Counted from the first letter of the stretch, positions 25,960-35,506 are shown. The stretch: DNA of 64,000 bases from Azohydromonas australica DSM 1124 (GCF_000430725.1 NZ_AUMO01000031.1:124001-188000), one strand, 5' to 3'. Notes: a model not told the origin generated them from the letters alone. Program-made: numbers and translations.

Positions 25960-27381
25960 ATGAGCACTTCCGCATCCCTCACCGGCGTCCAGCAGCGCCT
26001 GGCCGGCATGCTGGTCGAGGACAAGGACCGGCACGTCTACAGGCTGCACCGCAGCGCCTTCACCGACGAAGCGCTGTTCGACCTGGAGATGAAGCACATC
26101 TTCGAAGGCAACTGGATCTACCTGGCCCACGAGAGCCAGATCGCCAACGTCAACGATTACTTCACGACGACCATCGGCCGCCAGCCCATCGTCATCACGC
26201 GCAACAAGCAGGGCGAGCTCAACGCCATCATCAACGCCTGCTCGCACCGCGGCGCCACGCTGTGCCGCCACAAGAAGGGCAACAAGGCCAGCTTCACCTG
26301 CACCTTCCACGGCTGGACCTTCAACAACAGCGGCAAGCTGCTCAAGGTGAAGGACGGCAACGGCGCGGGCTACCCCGAGTCCTTCAACAAGGACGGCTGC
26401 CACGACCTGAAGAAGGTGCCGCGCTTCGAGAGCTACCGCGGCTTCCTCTTCGGCAGCCTCAACCCCGACGTGCCGCCGCTGACCGAGTTCCTGGGCGAGT
26501 CCACCAAGATCATCGACATGATCGTGGACCAGTCCCCCGAGGGGCTGGAGGTGCTGCGCGGCTCCTCGACCTACACCTTCGACGGCAACTGGAAGCTGCA
26601 GGCCGAGAACGGCGCCGACGGCTACCACGTGAGCTCCGTGCACTGGAACTACGCCGCGACGACCAACCAGCGCAAGCTGGCCGCCGCGGGCGACAACATC
26701 AAGGCCATGGACGCCGGCAGCTGGGCCAAGCAGGGCGGCGGCTTCTACGCCTTCGAGCACGGCCACATGCTGCTGTGGACCAAGTGGGGCAACCCCGAGG
26801 ACCGCCCGGCCTACCCGATCCGCGACCAGCTGGTGGCGCAGCACGGCCAGGCCAAGGCCGACTGGATGATCGGCCACTCGCGCAACCTGTGCCTGTACCC
26901 GAACGTCTACCTGATGGACCAGTTCAGCTCGCAGATCCGCGTGCTGCGCCCTATCGCGGTGGACAAGACCGAGGTCACCATCTACTGCATCGCGCCCAAG
27001 GGCGAGTCGGCCGAGGCGCGCGCCCGGCGCATCCGCCAGTACGAGGACTTCTTCAACGCCACGGGCATGGCCACGCCTGACGACCTGGAGGAGTTCCGCG
27101 CCTGCCAGCAGGGCTACGCCGGCATCGCGCTGGAGTGGAACGACATGTGCCGCGGCGCCACGCACTGGGTGGAAGGGCCCGACGAGGCCGCCAAGGAGAT
27201 CGGCCTCAACCCCACGCTCTCCGGCGTGAAGACCGAGGACGAGGGCCTCTACACCGAGCAGCACCGCTACTGGCTGCAGACCATGCAGCGCGCCATCGAG
27301 GCCGAGCAGCAGGCCGGCCCCCGCGAAGCCTGCGCCGGTGACCACGCTCACGGCCATGCCTGCAGCCACGACCACGCCTGA
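25960..27381 (+). CDS. benA: Benzoate 1,2-dioxygenase, large subunit, with His-rich tail
   Basis: Alpha subunit of the ring-hydroxylating dioxygenase that converts benzoate to its 1,2-cis-diol. 473 residues. The Rieske 2Fe-2S ligands are Cys94, His96, Cys114 and His117. The mononuclear iron site is formed by Asp220, His223 and His228 ([10 protein letters not shown]), with a third ligand downstream. ATG 25960 follows GGAGACAGAC. The C-terminus carries an unusual tail, [15 protein letters not shown], rich in His and Cys, not part of the usual family end as I know it. Confidence 0.95.
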   Translation: MSTSASLTGVQQRLAGMLVEDKDRHVYRLHRSAFTDEALFDLEMKHIFEGNWIYLAHESQIANVNDYFTTTIGRQPIVITRNKQGELNAIINACSHRGATLCRHKKGNKASFTCTFHGWTFNNSGKLLKVKDGNGAGYPESFNKDGCHDLKKVPRFESYRGFLFGSLNPDVPPLTEFLGESTKIIDMIVDQSPEGLEVLRGSSTYTFDGNWKLQAENGADGYHVSSVHWNYAATTNQRKLAAAGDNIKAMDAGSWAKQGGGFYAFEHGHMLLWTKWGNPEDRPAYPIRDQLVAQHGQAKADWMIGHSRNLCLYPNVYLMDQFSSQIRVLRPIAVDKTEVTIYCIAPKGESAEARARRIRQYEDFFNATGMATPDDLEEFRACQQGYAGIALEWNDMCRGATHWVEGPDEAAKEIGLNPTLSGVKTEDEGLYTEQHRYWLQTMQRAIEAEQQAGPREACAGDHAHGHACSHDHA

Positions 27382-27395
27382 AGGAGACCCCGACC

Positions 27396-27881
27396 ATGAT
27401 GACCATCGAACAGGTCCAGGCCTTCCTGTACCGTGAAGCGCGCCTGCTGGACGACCGCCAGTGGGACGAGTGGCTGACCTGCTACCACCCCGATGCCGAG
27501 TTCTGGATGCCGGCGTGGGATGACGACGATGAGCTCACGCGCGACCCGCAGCGCGAGATCTCGCTGATCTACTACCCCAACCGCAGCGGCCTGGAAGACC
27601 GTGTCTTCCGCATCAAGACCGAGCGCTCGGCGGCCAGCACGCCCGATCCGCGCACGGGGCACAACATCCACAACGTGGAGATCGTGTCGCAGCAGGGCGA
27701 GCAGGTGGAAGTGCGCTTCAACTGGCACACGCTGAGCTACCGCTACCACGCGACGGACAGCTACTTCGGCACCAGCCGCTACCTGCTGGACCTCACCAGC
27801 GGCCAGCCGCTCATCCGGCGCAAGGTCGTGGTGCTGAAGAACGACTACATCCACCACGTCGTCGACGTCTATCACATCTGA
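27396..27881 (+). CDS. benB: Benzoate 1,2-dioxygenase, small subunit
   Basis: Beta subunit of the dioxygenase; 161 residues with the cystatin/NTF2-like fold of the family (FLYREARLLDDRQWDEWL, HNIHNVEI, SYRYHATDSYFGTSRYLLD). It stabilises the alpha3-beta3 complex. It starts 14 bases after benA, behind AAGGAGACC. ATG 27399 is an alternative start one codon on. Confidence 0.95.
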   Translation: MMTIEQVQAFLYREARLLDDRQWDEWLTCYHPDAEFWMPAWDDDDELTRDPQREISLIYYPNRSGLEDRVFRIKTERSAASTPDPRTGHNIHNVEIVSQQGEQVEVRFNWHTLSYRYHATDSYFGTSRYLLDLTSGQPLIRRKVVVLKNDYIHHVVDVYHI

Positions 27882-27932
27882 GTCTGCCGAGCGGGTGCGC
27901 TTGGCGCATTCGCCGCGTGGAGGAGTATTGCC

Positions 27933-28940
27933 ATGCAACACCAGATTGCCCTTCAGTTCGAGGACGGTGTCACCCGCTTCATCGAAGCCACCGCCACCGA
28001 GACCGTGGCCGACGCCGCCTACCGCCAGGGCGTCAACGTACCGCTGGACTGCCGCGACGGCGCCTGCGGCACCTGCAAGTGCTTTGCCGAGGCCGGCAAG
28101 TACGAGATGGGCGACTACATCGAGGACGCCCTGAGCGAGGACGAGGCCGCACAGGGCTTCGTGCTGACCTGCCAGATGCGCGCGAAGAGCGACTGCGTGG
28201 TGCGCGTGCCGGCCTCGTCGGTCGTGTGCCGCACGCAGCAGGCCTCCTTCGATGCGGCCATCAGCAACGTACGCCAGCTCTCGCCCAGCACCATTGCGCT
28301 GTCCGTCAAGGACGAGTCGCTCAACAAGCTGGCCTTCCTGCCGGGCCAGTACGTGAACCTGCAGGTGCCCGGCAGCACGCAGACGCGCGCCTACTCGTTC
28401 AGCTCGCTGCCGCGCGACGGCGAAGTGTCGTTCCTGATCCGCAACGTGCCGGGCGGCTTGATGAGCAGCTTCCTCACCGGCCTGGCGAAGGCGGGCGACC
28501 GCATGACGCTGACCGGCCCGCTGGGCAGCTTCTACCTGCGCGACATCAAGCGCCCCTTGCTGCTGCTGGCCGGCGGCACGGGCTTGGCGCCCTTCACGGC
28601 GATGCTGGAGAAGATCGCCGCCGAGGGCAGCGCGTTTCCGCTGCACCTGATCTACGGCGTGACGCACGACGCCGACCTGGTGGAGATGGAGAAGCTGGAG
28701 GCGTTCGCGGCGCGCATTCCCAACTTCACGTTCACCGCCTGCGTGGCCAGCGACAGCAGCAGCTACCCGAAGAAGGGCTACGTCACGCAGCACATCGAGC
28801 CGGCGCACCTGCACGACGGCGAGGTGGACATCTACCTCTGCGGGCCGCCGCCGATGGTGGAGGCGGTGAGCGCCTTCATCCGCGAGCGCGGCATCCAGCC
28901 GGCCAACTTCTATTACGAGAAGTTCGCGGCCAGCGCCTGA
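27933..28940 (+). CDS. benC: Benzoate dioxygenase electron-transfer reductase
   Basis: Passes electrons from NADH to BenAB. 335 residues: plant-type 2Fe-2S domain with Cys40, Cys45, Cys48 and Cys80; FAD domain with RAYSFSS; NAD domain with LAGGTGLAPF and YLCGPPPMVEAV. This is the domain order of one-component BenC/XylZ reductases. It is preceded by GGAGGAGTATTGCC, 51 bases after benB. Confidence 0.95.
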   Translation: MQHQIALQFEDGVTRFIEATATETVADAAYRQGVNVPLDCRDGACGTCKCFAEAGKYEMGDYIEDALSEDEAAQGFVLTCQMRAKSDCVVRVPASSVVCRTQQASFDAAISNVRQLSPSTIALSVKDESLNKLAFLPGQYVNLQVPGSTQTRAYSFSSLPRDGEVSFLIRNVPGGLMSSFLTGLAKAGDRMTLTGPLGSFYLRDIKRPLLLLAGGTGLAPFTAMLEKIAAEGSAFPLHLIYGVTHDADLVEMEKLEAFAARIPNFTFTACVASDSSSYPKKGYVTQHIEPAHLHDGEVDIYLCGPPPMVEAVSAFIRERGIQPANFYYEKFAASA

Positions 28941-28954
28941 AGTCGTCTCCTCTT

Positions 28955-28990
28955 GGCCCCGGCCGGCGGCCTGGCCGCGGGCCTTTTTTC
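28955..28990 (+). terminator. Intra-operon terminator between benC and benD
   Basis: GGCCC-C-GGCC (28955-28964) pairs with GGCC-GC-GGGCC (28973-28983), followed by six T residues (28984-28989). The T run ends 13 bases before the benD ATG, so it would lower benD and downstream expression, or be opened by ribosomes. Confidence 0.65.
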
Positions 28991-29002
28991 TGCCTGAACA
29001 CC

Positions 29003-29779
29003 ATGAAACCACGCTTCGAAAACAAGGTTGCCGTCGTCACCGGCGCGGCGCAGGGCATCGGCCGGCGCGTCGTCGAGCGGCTGCTGGAAGAGGGCGGCCT
29101 CGTGGCGGCCGTGGACCGCTCCGAGCTGGTCCACGAGCTGCGCGAACTGCCTGGCGCCTCAGAGCGGCTGCTCACGCTCACCGCCGACCTGGAGCGCAAC
29201 GCCGACGCCGAAGGCGTGATGGGCCAGGCCCTGCGCCGCTTCGGACGCCTGGACATCCTCGTCAACAACGTCGGCGGCACCATCTGGGCCAAGCCCTACG
29301 AGCACTACCGCGAGCACGAGATCGAGGCCGAGGTGCGGCGCTCGCTGTTCCCCACGCTGTGGTGCTGCCATGCCGCGCTGCCCATCATGTTGGAACAGGG
29401 CAGTGGTTCCATCGTCAACGTCTCTTCCATTGCCACGCGCGGCGTGAACCGCGTGCCCTACGGCGCGGCCAAGGGCGGCGTCAACGCGCTCACGGCCTGC
29501 CTGGCTTTCGAGAACGCGCAGCGCGGCGTGCGCGTGAACGCCACCGCGCCCGGCGGCACCGAGGCGCCGCCGCGGCGCATCCCGCGCAACACCGAGCAGC
29601 CCACCGAGCAGGAGAAGGGCTGGTACCAGCAGATCGTGGACCAGACCGTTTCCTCCAGCCTGATGAAGCGCTACGGAACCATCGAGGAGCAGGTCGGCGC
29701 GATCCTGTTCCTGGCCTCGGACGAGGCCTCCTACATCACCGGCGTGACGCTGCCGGTGGGCGGCGGCGACCAGGGCTGA
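29003..29779 (+). CDS. benD: Benzoate cis-diol dehydrogenase
   Basis: NAD-dependent SDR that turns 1,6-dihydroxycyclohexa-2,4-diene-1-carboxylate into catechol with loss of CO2. 258 residues: TGAAQGIG nucleotide motif, NNVGG, catalytic Ser141/142, Tyr153 and Lys157 (YGAAKGG). No good ribosome site precedes the ATG: the T tract of the terminator hairpin ends 13 bases upstream, and this may itself limit translation. Confidence 0.94.
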   Translation: MKPRFENKVAVVTGAAQGIGRRVVERLLEEGGLVAAVDRSELVHELRELPGASERLLTLTADLERNADAEGVMGQALRRFGRLDILVNNVGGTIWAKPYEHYREHEIEAEVRRSLFPTLWCCHAALPIMLEQGSGSIVNVSSIATRGVNRVPYGAAKGGVNALTACLAFENAQRGVRVNATAPGGTEAPPRRIPRNTEQPTEQEKGWYQQIVDQTVSSSLMKRYGTIEEQVGAILFLASDEASYITGVTLPVGGGDQG

Positions 29780-29824
29780 GGCCCACGGAGCCCCGATCAC
29801 ACAAGAACCCTAGGAGACAAGAGC

Positions 29825-31201
29825 ATGAGACAGATAGACGTCCACAAGATCGCCGACGAGGCCCGCTTCAACCGCTTCCACGGCCTGGTGCTGTTCTGGT
29901 GCGCGATCATCATCATCTTCGACGGCTACGACCTCGCGGTCGCTGGCATCGCGCTGCCGTCGATCATGAAGCAGATGGGCGTGGACCCTACGCAAGCCGG
30001 CTTCATGGTGAGCTCGGCGCTGTTCGGCATGATGTTCGGCGCCATCTTCCTGGGCACCGTGGCCGACCGCATCGGCCGCCGCTGGGCGATCGTGATCTGC
30101 ATCGCGCTGTTCAGCCTGTTCACGGCCGCGGCTGGGCTCGCGAGCGACCCGGTGACGTTCAGCGTCACGCGCTTCATGGCGGGCCTGGGCATCGGTGGCG
30201 TGATGCCCAACGTCGTGGCGCAGATGACCGAATACGCACCCCGCAAGCTGCGCTCGACCCTGGTCACGCTGATGTTCAGTGGCTACGCGGTGGGCGGCAT
30301 GCTCGCCGCGGTGCTGGGCAAGGAGCTGATCGAGAGCTACGGCTGGCAGTCGGTGTTCCTCGCCGCGGCGCTGCCGGTGGTGCTGATCCCGTTCATCCTG
30401 AAATCGCTGCCGGAGTCGATGCCCTTCCTGCTGCGGCAAGGCCGCCACGAGGAGCTCAAGGCCCTCGTCGCGCGACTGGACCCGGGCTTCCGTCCCACGG
30501 CCAGCGACGGCTTCGTGCTGCCCGGCGCCGACAAGGCCCACGGCGCGCCGGTGCGCCACCTCTTCCAGGACGGCCGCGGCTTCAGCACCGTGATGTTCTG
30601 GGTGGCCTTCTTCATGTGCCTGTTCATGGTCTACGCGCTGAGCTCCTGGCTGACCAAGCTGATGGCCAGCGCCGGCTACAGCCTGGGATCGGCGCTGACT
30701 TTCGTGCTGACGCTGAACTTTGGCGCCATGATCGGCGCGGTGGGCGGCGGCTGGCTCGCGGACCGCTTCCACATCAAGTGGGTGCTGTTCTCGATGTATG
30801 TGCTCGCCGCCGTGTCGATCACGCTGCTGGGCACGCCCATGCCCACCGAGGCGCTGTTCTTCGTGGTCGGCCTGGCCGGTGCCTCGACCATCGGCACGCA
30901 GATCGTCACCTACGCCTATGCCGGGCAGTTCTACCCCATGGCAATCCGCTCCACCGGCATCGGCCTGGCCTCGGGCGTGGGCCGCAGCGGCGCGATCCTG
31001 GCGCCCATCGTGATCGGCGCGCTGGTGGCCATGGCGTTGCCGCTGCAGCAGAACTTCATCGCGATCGCGATTCCCGCGGTGATCGCCGCGGCGGCGGTCG
31101 CCATGATCAACCACGGCCGCTCGGCCCTGAAGCACCCGCAGGCGGCGAACACCGCCAGCGCCACCCCGCCTTCCGCGCGGGCCGCCATCGGGCGCCACTG
31201 A
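29825..31201 (+). CDS. benK: MFS benzoate transporter (AAHS family)
   Basis: Aromatic acid:proton symporter of 458 residues with twelve predicted membrane segments. FDGYDLAVAGIALPSIM and GTVADRIGRRWAI (the loop 2-3 MFS motif DRIGRR) are seen, as is WLADRFHIKW after the central loop. It is typical of BenK/PcaK. Preceded by AGGAGACAAGAGC, 45 bases after benD. With benE, the cluster encodes two benzoate uptake systems. Confidence 0.92.
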   Translation: MRQIDVHKIADEARFNRFHGLVLFWCAIIIIFDGYDLAVAGIALPSIMKQMGVDPTQAGFMVSSALFGMMFGAIFLGTVADRIGRRWAIVICIALFSLFTAAAGLASDPVTFSVTRFMAGLGIGGVMPNVVAQMTEYAPRKLRSTLVTLMFSGYAVGGMLAAVLGKELIESYGWQSVFLAAALPVVLIPFILKSLPESMPFLLRQGRHEELKALVARLDPGFRPTASDGFVLPGADKAHGAPVRHLFQDGRGFSTVMFWVAFFMCLFMVYALSSWLTKLMASAGYSLGSALTFVLTLNFGAMIGAVGGGWLADRFHIKWVLFSMYVLAAVSITLLGTPMPTEALFFVVGLAGASTIGTQIVTYAYAGQFYPMAIRSTGIGLASGVGRSGAILAPIVIGALVAMALPLQQNFIAIAIPAVIAAAAVAMINHGRSALKHPQAANTASATPPSARAAIGRH

Positions 31202-31269
31202 AGTCACGCCCGCAACGACCTGGCGCCGGCTTCCGTGCCCGGCGCCGGGCTCCCTCACCGGACCCTGCC

Positions 31270-32094
31270 ATGACGACCCCCTGCATCATCACTGTCGCCA
31301 TCACCGGCTCGCTGCCGCAAAAGCGCGACAACCCCGCCGTGCCCATCACGGTCCAGGAACAGATCGAGTCCACGCAAGAGGCCTTCGAAGCGGGCGCGGT
31401 GCTCGTGCACCTGCACGTGCGCAACGACGACGGCTCCGCCACCTCGTCGCCGGAGCGCTTCGCGCGGGTGCTCGAAGGCATCCGCAAGCACTGCCCGGGC
31501 ATGATCGTGCAGTTCTCCACCGGCGGCCGCTCCGGCGCTGGGCGCGAGCGCGGCGCGCACCTGGCGCTGCGGCCCGACATGGGCTCCCTGGCCACCGGCT
31601 CCGTGAACTTTCCGACGCGGGTCTACGACAACAGCCCTGAGCTGGTCGAGTGGCTGGCAACCGAGATGCGCGAGCTGGGCATCAAGCCCGAGATCGAGGC
31701 TTTCGACCTGTCCATGATCTTCCAGGCCGCCAAGCTGCAGCAGCTGGGAATGATCAAGGGGCCGCTGCACGTGCAGTTCGTGATGGGCATCCGCAACGCC
31801 ATGCCCGTGGACCGCGAGGTGCTGGAGTTCTGCGTGCGCACGCTGCAGCGCGTGGCGCCCGGCTCGACCTGGACCGGCGCGGGCATCGGCAAGGACCAGA
31901 TGACGATGGCGCGCTGGTCGCTGGAGCTGGGCGGCCACTGCCGCACCGGCATGGAAGACAACGTGCGCCTGGACAAGCACACGCTGGCGCCGTCCAACGC
32001 GGCGCTGGTGCGCGCCGTGGCCGAGCTGTGCTTCGAGCACGGCCGCACCGTGGCGACGCCGGAGCAGGCGCGCCGCCTCCTCGGACTGGGCTGA
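31270..32094 (+). CDS. Beta-keto acid cleavage enzyme family protein (BKACE, DUF849)
   Basis: 274 residues. The zinc-binding His47 and His49 lie in LVHLHVRNDDG, and the family pattern continues with QFSTGGRSG, KPEIEAFDLSMI and WTGAGIGKDQM. Known members condense acetyl-CoA with a beta-keto acid, releasing acetoacetate and a CoA ester. It starts 68 bases after benK. The natural candidate substrate here is 3-oxoadipate, which would give succinyl-CoA by a route that bypasses PcaIJF; this is inference from context. Confidence 0.85.
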   Translation: MTTPCIITVAITGSLPQKRDNPAVPITVQEQIESTQEAFEAGAVLVHLHVRNDDGSATSSPERFARVLEGIRKHCPGMIVQFSTGGRSGAGRERGAHLALRPDMGSLATGSVNFPTRVYDNSPELVEWLATEMRELGIKPEIEAFDLSMIFQAAKLQQLGMIKGPLHVQFVMGIRNAMPVDREVLEFCVRTLQRVAPGSTWTGAGIGKDQMTMARWSLELGGHCRTGMEDNVRLDKHTLAPSNAALVRAVAELCFEHGRTVATPEQARRLLGLG

Positions 32095-32238
32095 GACCTG
32101 CCTGCAAGCCTTGCGGCTTCACCGGGGCCGCCACACTCCTCTGACAGTTGGCCACGCGTGCACGCATAAATTCGCTTCTGGCGGCTTTATGCCGGAAAAT
32201 TCTTCCATCGCAAGGAAACGCCGTGGTCCACGGCAGCC

Positions 32239-34611
32239 ATGGGGAGCACTCAGGTCGTGGGGCGGCAGCAAGGGGCAGCGTCAGAGGGGACAGGCCGCCG
32301 GCCGGCGTTGCGCTGGCCGGCGCCGGTATTGATGGTGCTGCTGCTGGGGATCGTTGGCGCTGCGGCGGCTGGGGCTTGGCAGTACCGCTTCAACCAGGCC
32401 GTGGTGGACGAAAGGCTGCACGCCGTGGCCGAGCGGCTGGCCGACCAGCTGCGCCGGCGCATGCGGACCTACGAGTACGGCGTGCTCGGCATGCGCAGCG
32501 CGATCCTGGCCGGTGGCGATGGCGTCGGAAGGCTGTCCGCCGACGCCTTCAGGCGCTACGAGGCCGGGCTGGACATGGCTCACCAATACCCGGGCGCCCG
32601 CGCCTTCGCCTTCATCCGGCGCGTGCCCGCGGACCAGGAGGCCGCCTTCGTGGCCGCTATGCGGCAGCAGGGCCTGCCGGACTTTCAGGTGCGCGGCATC
32701 GAGCCGAACCCCGGTGAGCGCTTCGTGGCCCAGTACGTCGCGCCGCGGCGGGGCAACGAAGCGGCCTTCGGCTTCGACATGGCCTCGGACCCGAGGCGCC
32801 GGGCGGCCACGCTGGCGGCGCTGCGCAGCGGCGAGCCGCGGCTGACGGCGCCCGTCACGCTGCCGCACCAGGCCCAGGACCTGCCGACCCAGGCCTACGT
32901 GCTGGTGCTGCCGGTGTACCGGGGCGCCAACCTGCCGGCGCCCGAATTGCGCGAGTCCTTGTGCATCGGCTGGGCCGCGGGCTCGATGGTCATGAGCGAC
33001 GTGCTCAGGGACTTCCTGGAATACGAGACGCTGGGCCAGGCGGTAGCGCTGCGCGACACCACGGATCCGGACCTGCCGGTGGCCGCCTTCACCGCGCCGG
33101 AGTGGGTGCCCGGAGCCCGGCTGGCCACGCAGCACGTCAGCATCGACCTTTACGGGCGGCAGTGGCAGGTGGAGGTGCAGGCCGTACCGGACTTCATGCG
33201 GCGGCTCGGCCTGCGCCATCCGCTGTCCCTGACCGCATCGGTGGCCGCGGCTGCGCTGCTGCTGGCGCTGCTGCTGTATGCGTCGCAGGACGCGCTGACC
33301 CACAAGCGCAGCCTGCGCGAGGAGCGCTCGCGCATCCTGGAGCTCAACGCCACGCTGGAGCAGCAGGTGGTGCAGCGCACGCGTGCCCTGGAGATCGCGG
33401 CCGCCCGCGAACGGGCCATCGTCTCCAGCGCTGCCACGGCCGTCATCGCCATGGACCTGGAGGGGCACATCACCGCCTTCAACCCGGCCGCCGAGGCGAT
33501 GTTCCGCTGCCCGGCGTCGGAGGCCTTGGGCAGCCTGGTGACGGATTTCTGCGAGCCCGGCGAGCTGCGCTACAAGGCGCGCTACTTTCCGCCGGACGTC
33601 AGCGCCAATGCCCGCTGGTTGCCGGCAGCCTTGCGCGAGGGGCTGCTCTCCAAGGACGAGCGTCCCAGCGACCGCCCGCACAACGAGTGGACCTACGTGC
33701 GTGCCGACGGCAGCGCCTTTCCCGGGCTGCTGAGCATCAGCGTGCTGCGCGACGAGGCGGGGCGGTCCATCGGCTTCCTGGCCGTGATCGCGGACCTCAG
33801 CGAGCGCAAGGCGATCGAGGAGGCGCTGCGCCGCTACACCGCCGAGCTCGAAGCCGTGCAGGCGCAGCTGCAGGAGCGCACGCGCCAGGCGGAGGCCGCG
33901 AGCCGGGCCAAGAGTGCGTTCCTGGCCAACATGAGCCACGAGTTCCGCACCCCGCTCAATGCCGTCATTGGTCTGAGCCAGCTGCTGGAGCAGCGGACCT
34001 TGCCCGACGACATCGGGCGCTTCGTGCGCCACATCCGCCAGGCAGGGGAGCAGCTGCTGGCGCTGACCAACGACGTGCTGGACCTCTCCCGCATCGAGGC
34101 CGGCGAGATGAGGTTGGAGTGCGTGCCTTTCGAGCTGGTGCCGCTGCTCGACGCGGTGCACGCCATCGTGCATCCGCAGGCGCTCAGCAAGGGCCTGTCG
34201 CTGAAGATGGAGTTCTCCACCGCATTGCCCGCGCGGCTGTGCGGCGACCCGCTGCGCATCCGGCAGGTGCTGCTCAACCTGCTGGGCAACTCGGTGAAGT
34301 TCACTAGCCAGGGCGGCGTGAAGCTGCACGTGCACGCCGTGGCGCGCGAGGCTGGGCGCATCACCTTGCGCCTGGAGGTGTCGGACAGCGGCATCGGCAT
34401 CGACCCGGCGCAGCAGGCGCGCATCTTCGAGCCCTTCACGCAGGCCGACGGCTCCATCACGCGGCGCTTCGGCGGCACGGGGCTGGGGCTGTCCATCGTG
34501 CGGCGCCTGGTGGAGATGATGGACGGACAGCTGGAGCTCAAGAGTGCGCCGGGGCAGGGCAGCATCTTCAGCGTGACGCTGACGCTGGACTTGCTGCAGG
34601 AGCCGGCCTGA
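32239..34611 (+). CDS. Membrane sensor histidine kinase with CHASE and PAS domains
   Basis: 790 residues. Two membrane segments (about 28-48 and 330-350) enclose a periplasmic CHASE domain (DFQVRGIEPNPG, SDPRRRAATLAA, VLPVYRG). A coiled region and a PAS domain (from about 390) follow. Then comes HisKA with the phosphorylated His567 in MSHEFRTPLN, and HATPase with N box LLNLLGNSVKFT, G boxes SDSGIGI and GGTGLGLSI. There is no receiver domain and no response regulator nearby, so it is an orphan kinase. The ligand is unknown; CHASE domains often sense small molecules. The start is uncertain, as no clear ribosome site was seen. Confidence 0.88.
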   Translation: MGSTQVVGRQQGAASEGTGRRPALRWPAPVLMVLLLGIVGAAAAGAWQYRFNQAVVDERLHAVAERLADQLRRRMRTYEYGVLGMRSAILAGGDGVGRLSADAFRRYEAGLDMAHQYPGARAFAFIRRVPADQEAAFVAAMRQQGLPDFQVRGIEPNPGERFVAQYVAPRRGNEAAFGFDMASDPRRRAATLAALRSGEPRLTAPVTLPHQAQDLPTQAYVLVLPVYRGANLPAPELRESLCIGWAAGSMVMSDVLRDFLEYETLGQAVALRDTTDPDLPVAAFTAPEWVPGARLATQHVSIDLYGRQWQVEVQAVPDFMRRLGLRHPLSLTASVAAAALLLALLLYASQDALTHKRSLREERSRILELNATLEQQVVQRTRALEIAAARERAIVSSAATAVIAMDLEGHITAFNPAAEAMFRCPASEALGSLVTDFCEPGELRYKARYFPPDVSANARWLPAALREGLLSKDERPSDRPHNEWTYVRADGSAFPGLLSISVLRDEAGRSIGFLAVIADLSERKAIEEALRRYTAELEAVQAQLQERTRQAEAASRAKSAFLANMSHEFRTPLNAVIGLSQLLEQRTLPDDIGRFVRHIRQAGEQLLALTNDVLDLSRIEAGEMRLECVPFELVPLLDAVHAIVHPQALSKGLSLKMEFSTALPARLCGDPLRIRQVLLNLLGNSVKFTSQGGVKLHVHAVAREAGRITLRLEVSDSGIGIDPAQQARIFEPFTQADGSITRRFGGTGLGLSIVRRLVEMMDGQLELKSAPGQGSIFSVTLTLDLLQEPA

Positions 34612-34635
34612 GCGCCGGCGGGTGGCGCCCTCGCT

Positions 34636-34989
34636 TCACGTGTTGCGTCCCCCGTCGAGCGCCCGTGCGTCCGGCGCTGCAGGCCGCAGGACGGGCCAGC
34701 GCGGCAGGCAGGCCGCCAGGGCCGCCAGCGCGCGGCCGGCCAGCGACAGCCAGCCCTCGTGCGAAGGCACCAGGCGCAGCCGCGCGGCCTCGGCGCCGTC
34801 GCACTCGATCACCGCACCCTGTCCCAGGCGCGCCGAGTGGCCGGCGCTGACGAACACGTCCTCGCCGTGGTCGCTGCAGGTCAGCCAGACGCGGCCCCGC
34901 AGCACGACCAGCTCGCGGTCGTGGGCGAAGTCCAGGCGCCGCGCGCTGCGGGGCGCCAGCTCGAAAGAGGAAGCATCGGTGGTGTGCAT
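34636..34989 (-). CDS. DUF2917 family protein (first of two)
   Basis: 117 residues, starting MHTTDASSFELAP behind a GGAGACC ribosome site. The cupin-like core (DRELVVLRGRVWLTCSDHGEDVFVSAGHSARLGQGAVIEC) is split here as RELVVLRGRVWLTC then DVFVSAGHSARLG. It matches the DUF2917 pattern common in Burkholderiales. Function is unknown. It is a paralogue of the protein at 35168. The gene ends 24 bases from the kinase stop (convergent). Confidence 0.8.
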   Translation of the reverse strand: MHTTDASSFELAPRSARRLDFAHDRELVVLRGRVWLTCSDHGEDVFVSAGHSARLGQGAVIECDGAEAARLRLVPSHEGWLSLAGRALAALAACLPRWPVLRPAAPDARALDGGRNT

Positions 34990-35064
34990 GGCGGGTCTCC
35001 GGGTTCAAAGGTGGTCCCGCGCCGCCCGCCGGCAAGGCCGGCGCGGGCGGACGCTTCTTCGTGG

Positions 35065-35084
35065 CGGTACGGCCAGGCGTACCG
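35065..35084. promoter_or_regulatory. Inverted repeat upstream of the first DUF2917 gene
   Basis: Perfect arms CGGTACG (35065-35071) and CGTACCG (35078-35084) with a 6-base gap, about 75 bases upstream of the start at 34989. A possible operator. Confidence 0.35.
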
Positions 35085-35167
35085 GTGAGAGGGCTGCGTT
35101 GCGGCCGGGGCGCCGGAGGTTCAAGCCATCTCGCGGTGCCTTGGGCCGGGCGCCGCGAGGGAGGCTC

Positions 35168-35506
35168 TCAGCGGCGTTCGGCCATGCGCGTGGGCAGGCC
35201 CACGTGCACGCCCTGCAGGCGCAGCGCGACGCGGCCCAGGGCGCGCAGCGCCAGCGCGGCGGCCCACCACAGCCGGCCGTGCGCTGGCTGGAGCTGCAGC
35301 CGCGCGGCGCCGGGGCTGTCGCACTCGGCGACGGCGCCGGGGGCCAGGCGCACGCGCTGGCCGGCGGTGAGGAACAGGTCCTGCGCGCAGCCGCTGCAGG
35401 TGACCCAGACACGGCCGCTGTACACGACCAGCTCGCGGCCGGCGGCGTGATGCAGCGCGAGCGTCGCGCCGGGGGCCAGATCGAAGGCGGAGGAGGAGGT
35501 GTTCAT
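35168..35506 (-). CDS. DUF2917 family protein (second of two)
   Basis: 112 residues, starting MNTSSSAFDLAP, which aligns with the start of its paralogue at 34989; this fixes the start against the longer frame to 35533 or 35776. The core is RELVVYSGRVWVTC then DLFLTAGQRVRLAPG. It is divergent from the MocR gene at 35685, and five CTGTRYYGG-type boxes fill the space between them. It is therefore the likely target of that regulator. Confidence 0.8.
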   Translation of the reverse strand: MNTSSSAFDLAPGATLALHHAAGRELVVYSGRVWVTCSGCAQDLFLTAGQRVRLAPGAVAECDSPGAARLQLQPAHGRLWWAAALALRALGRVALRLQGVHVGLPTRMAERR

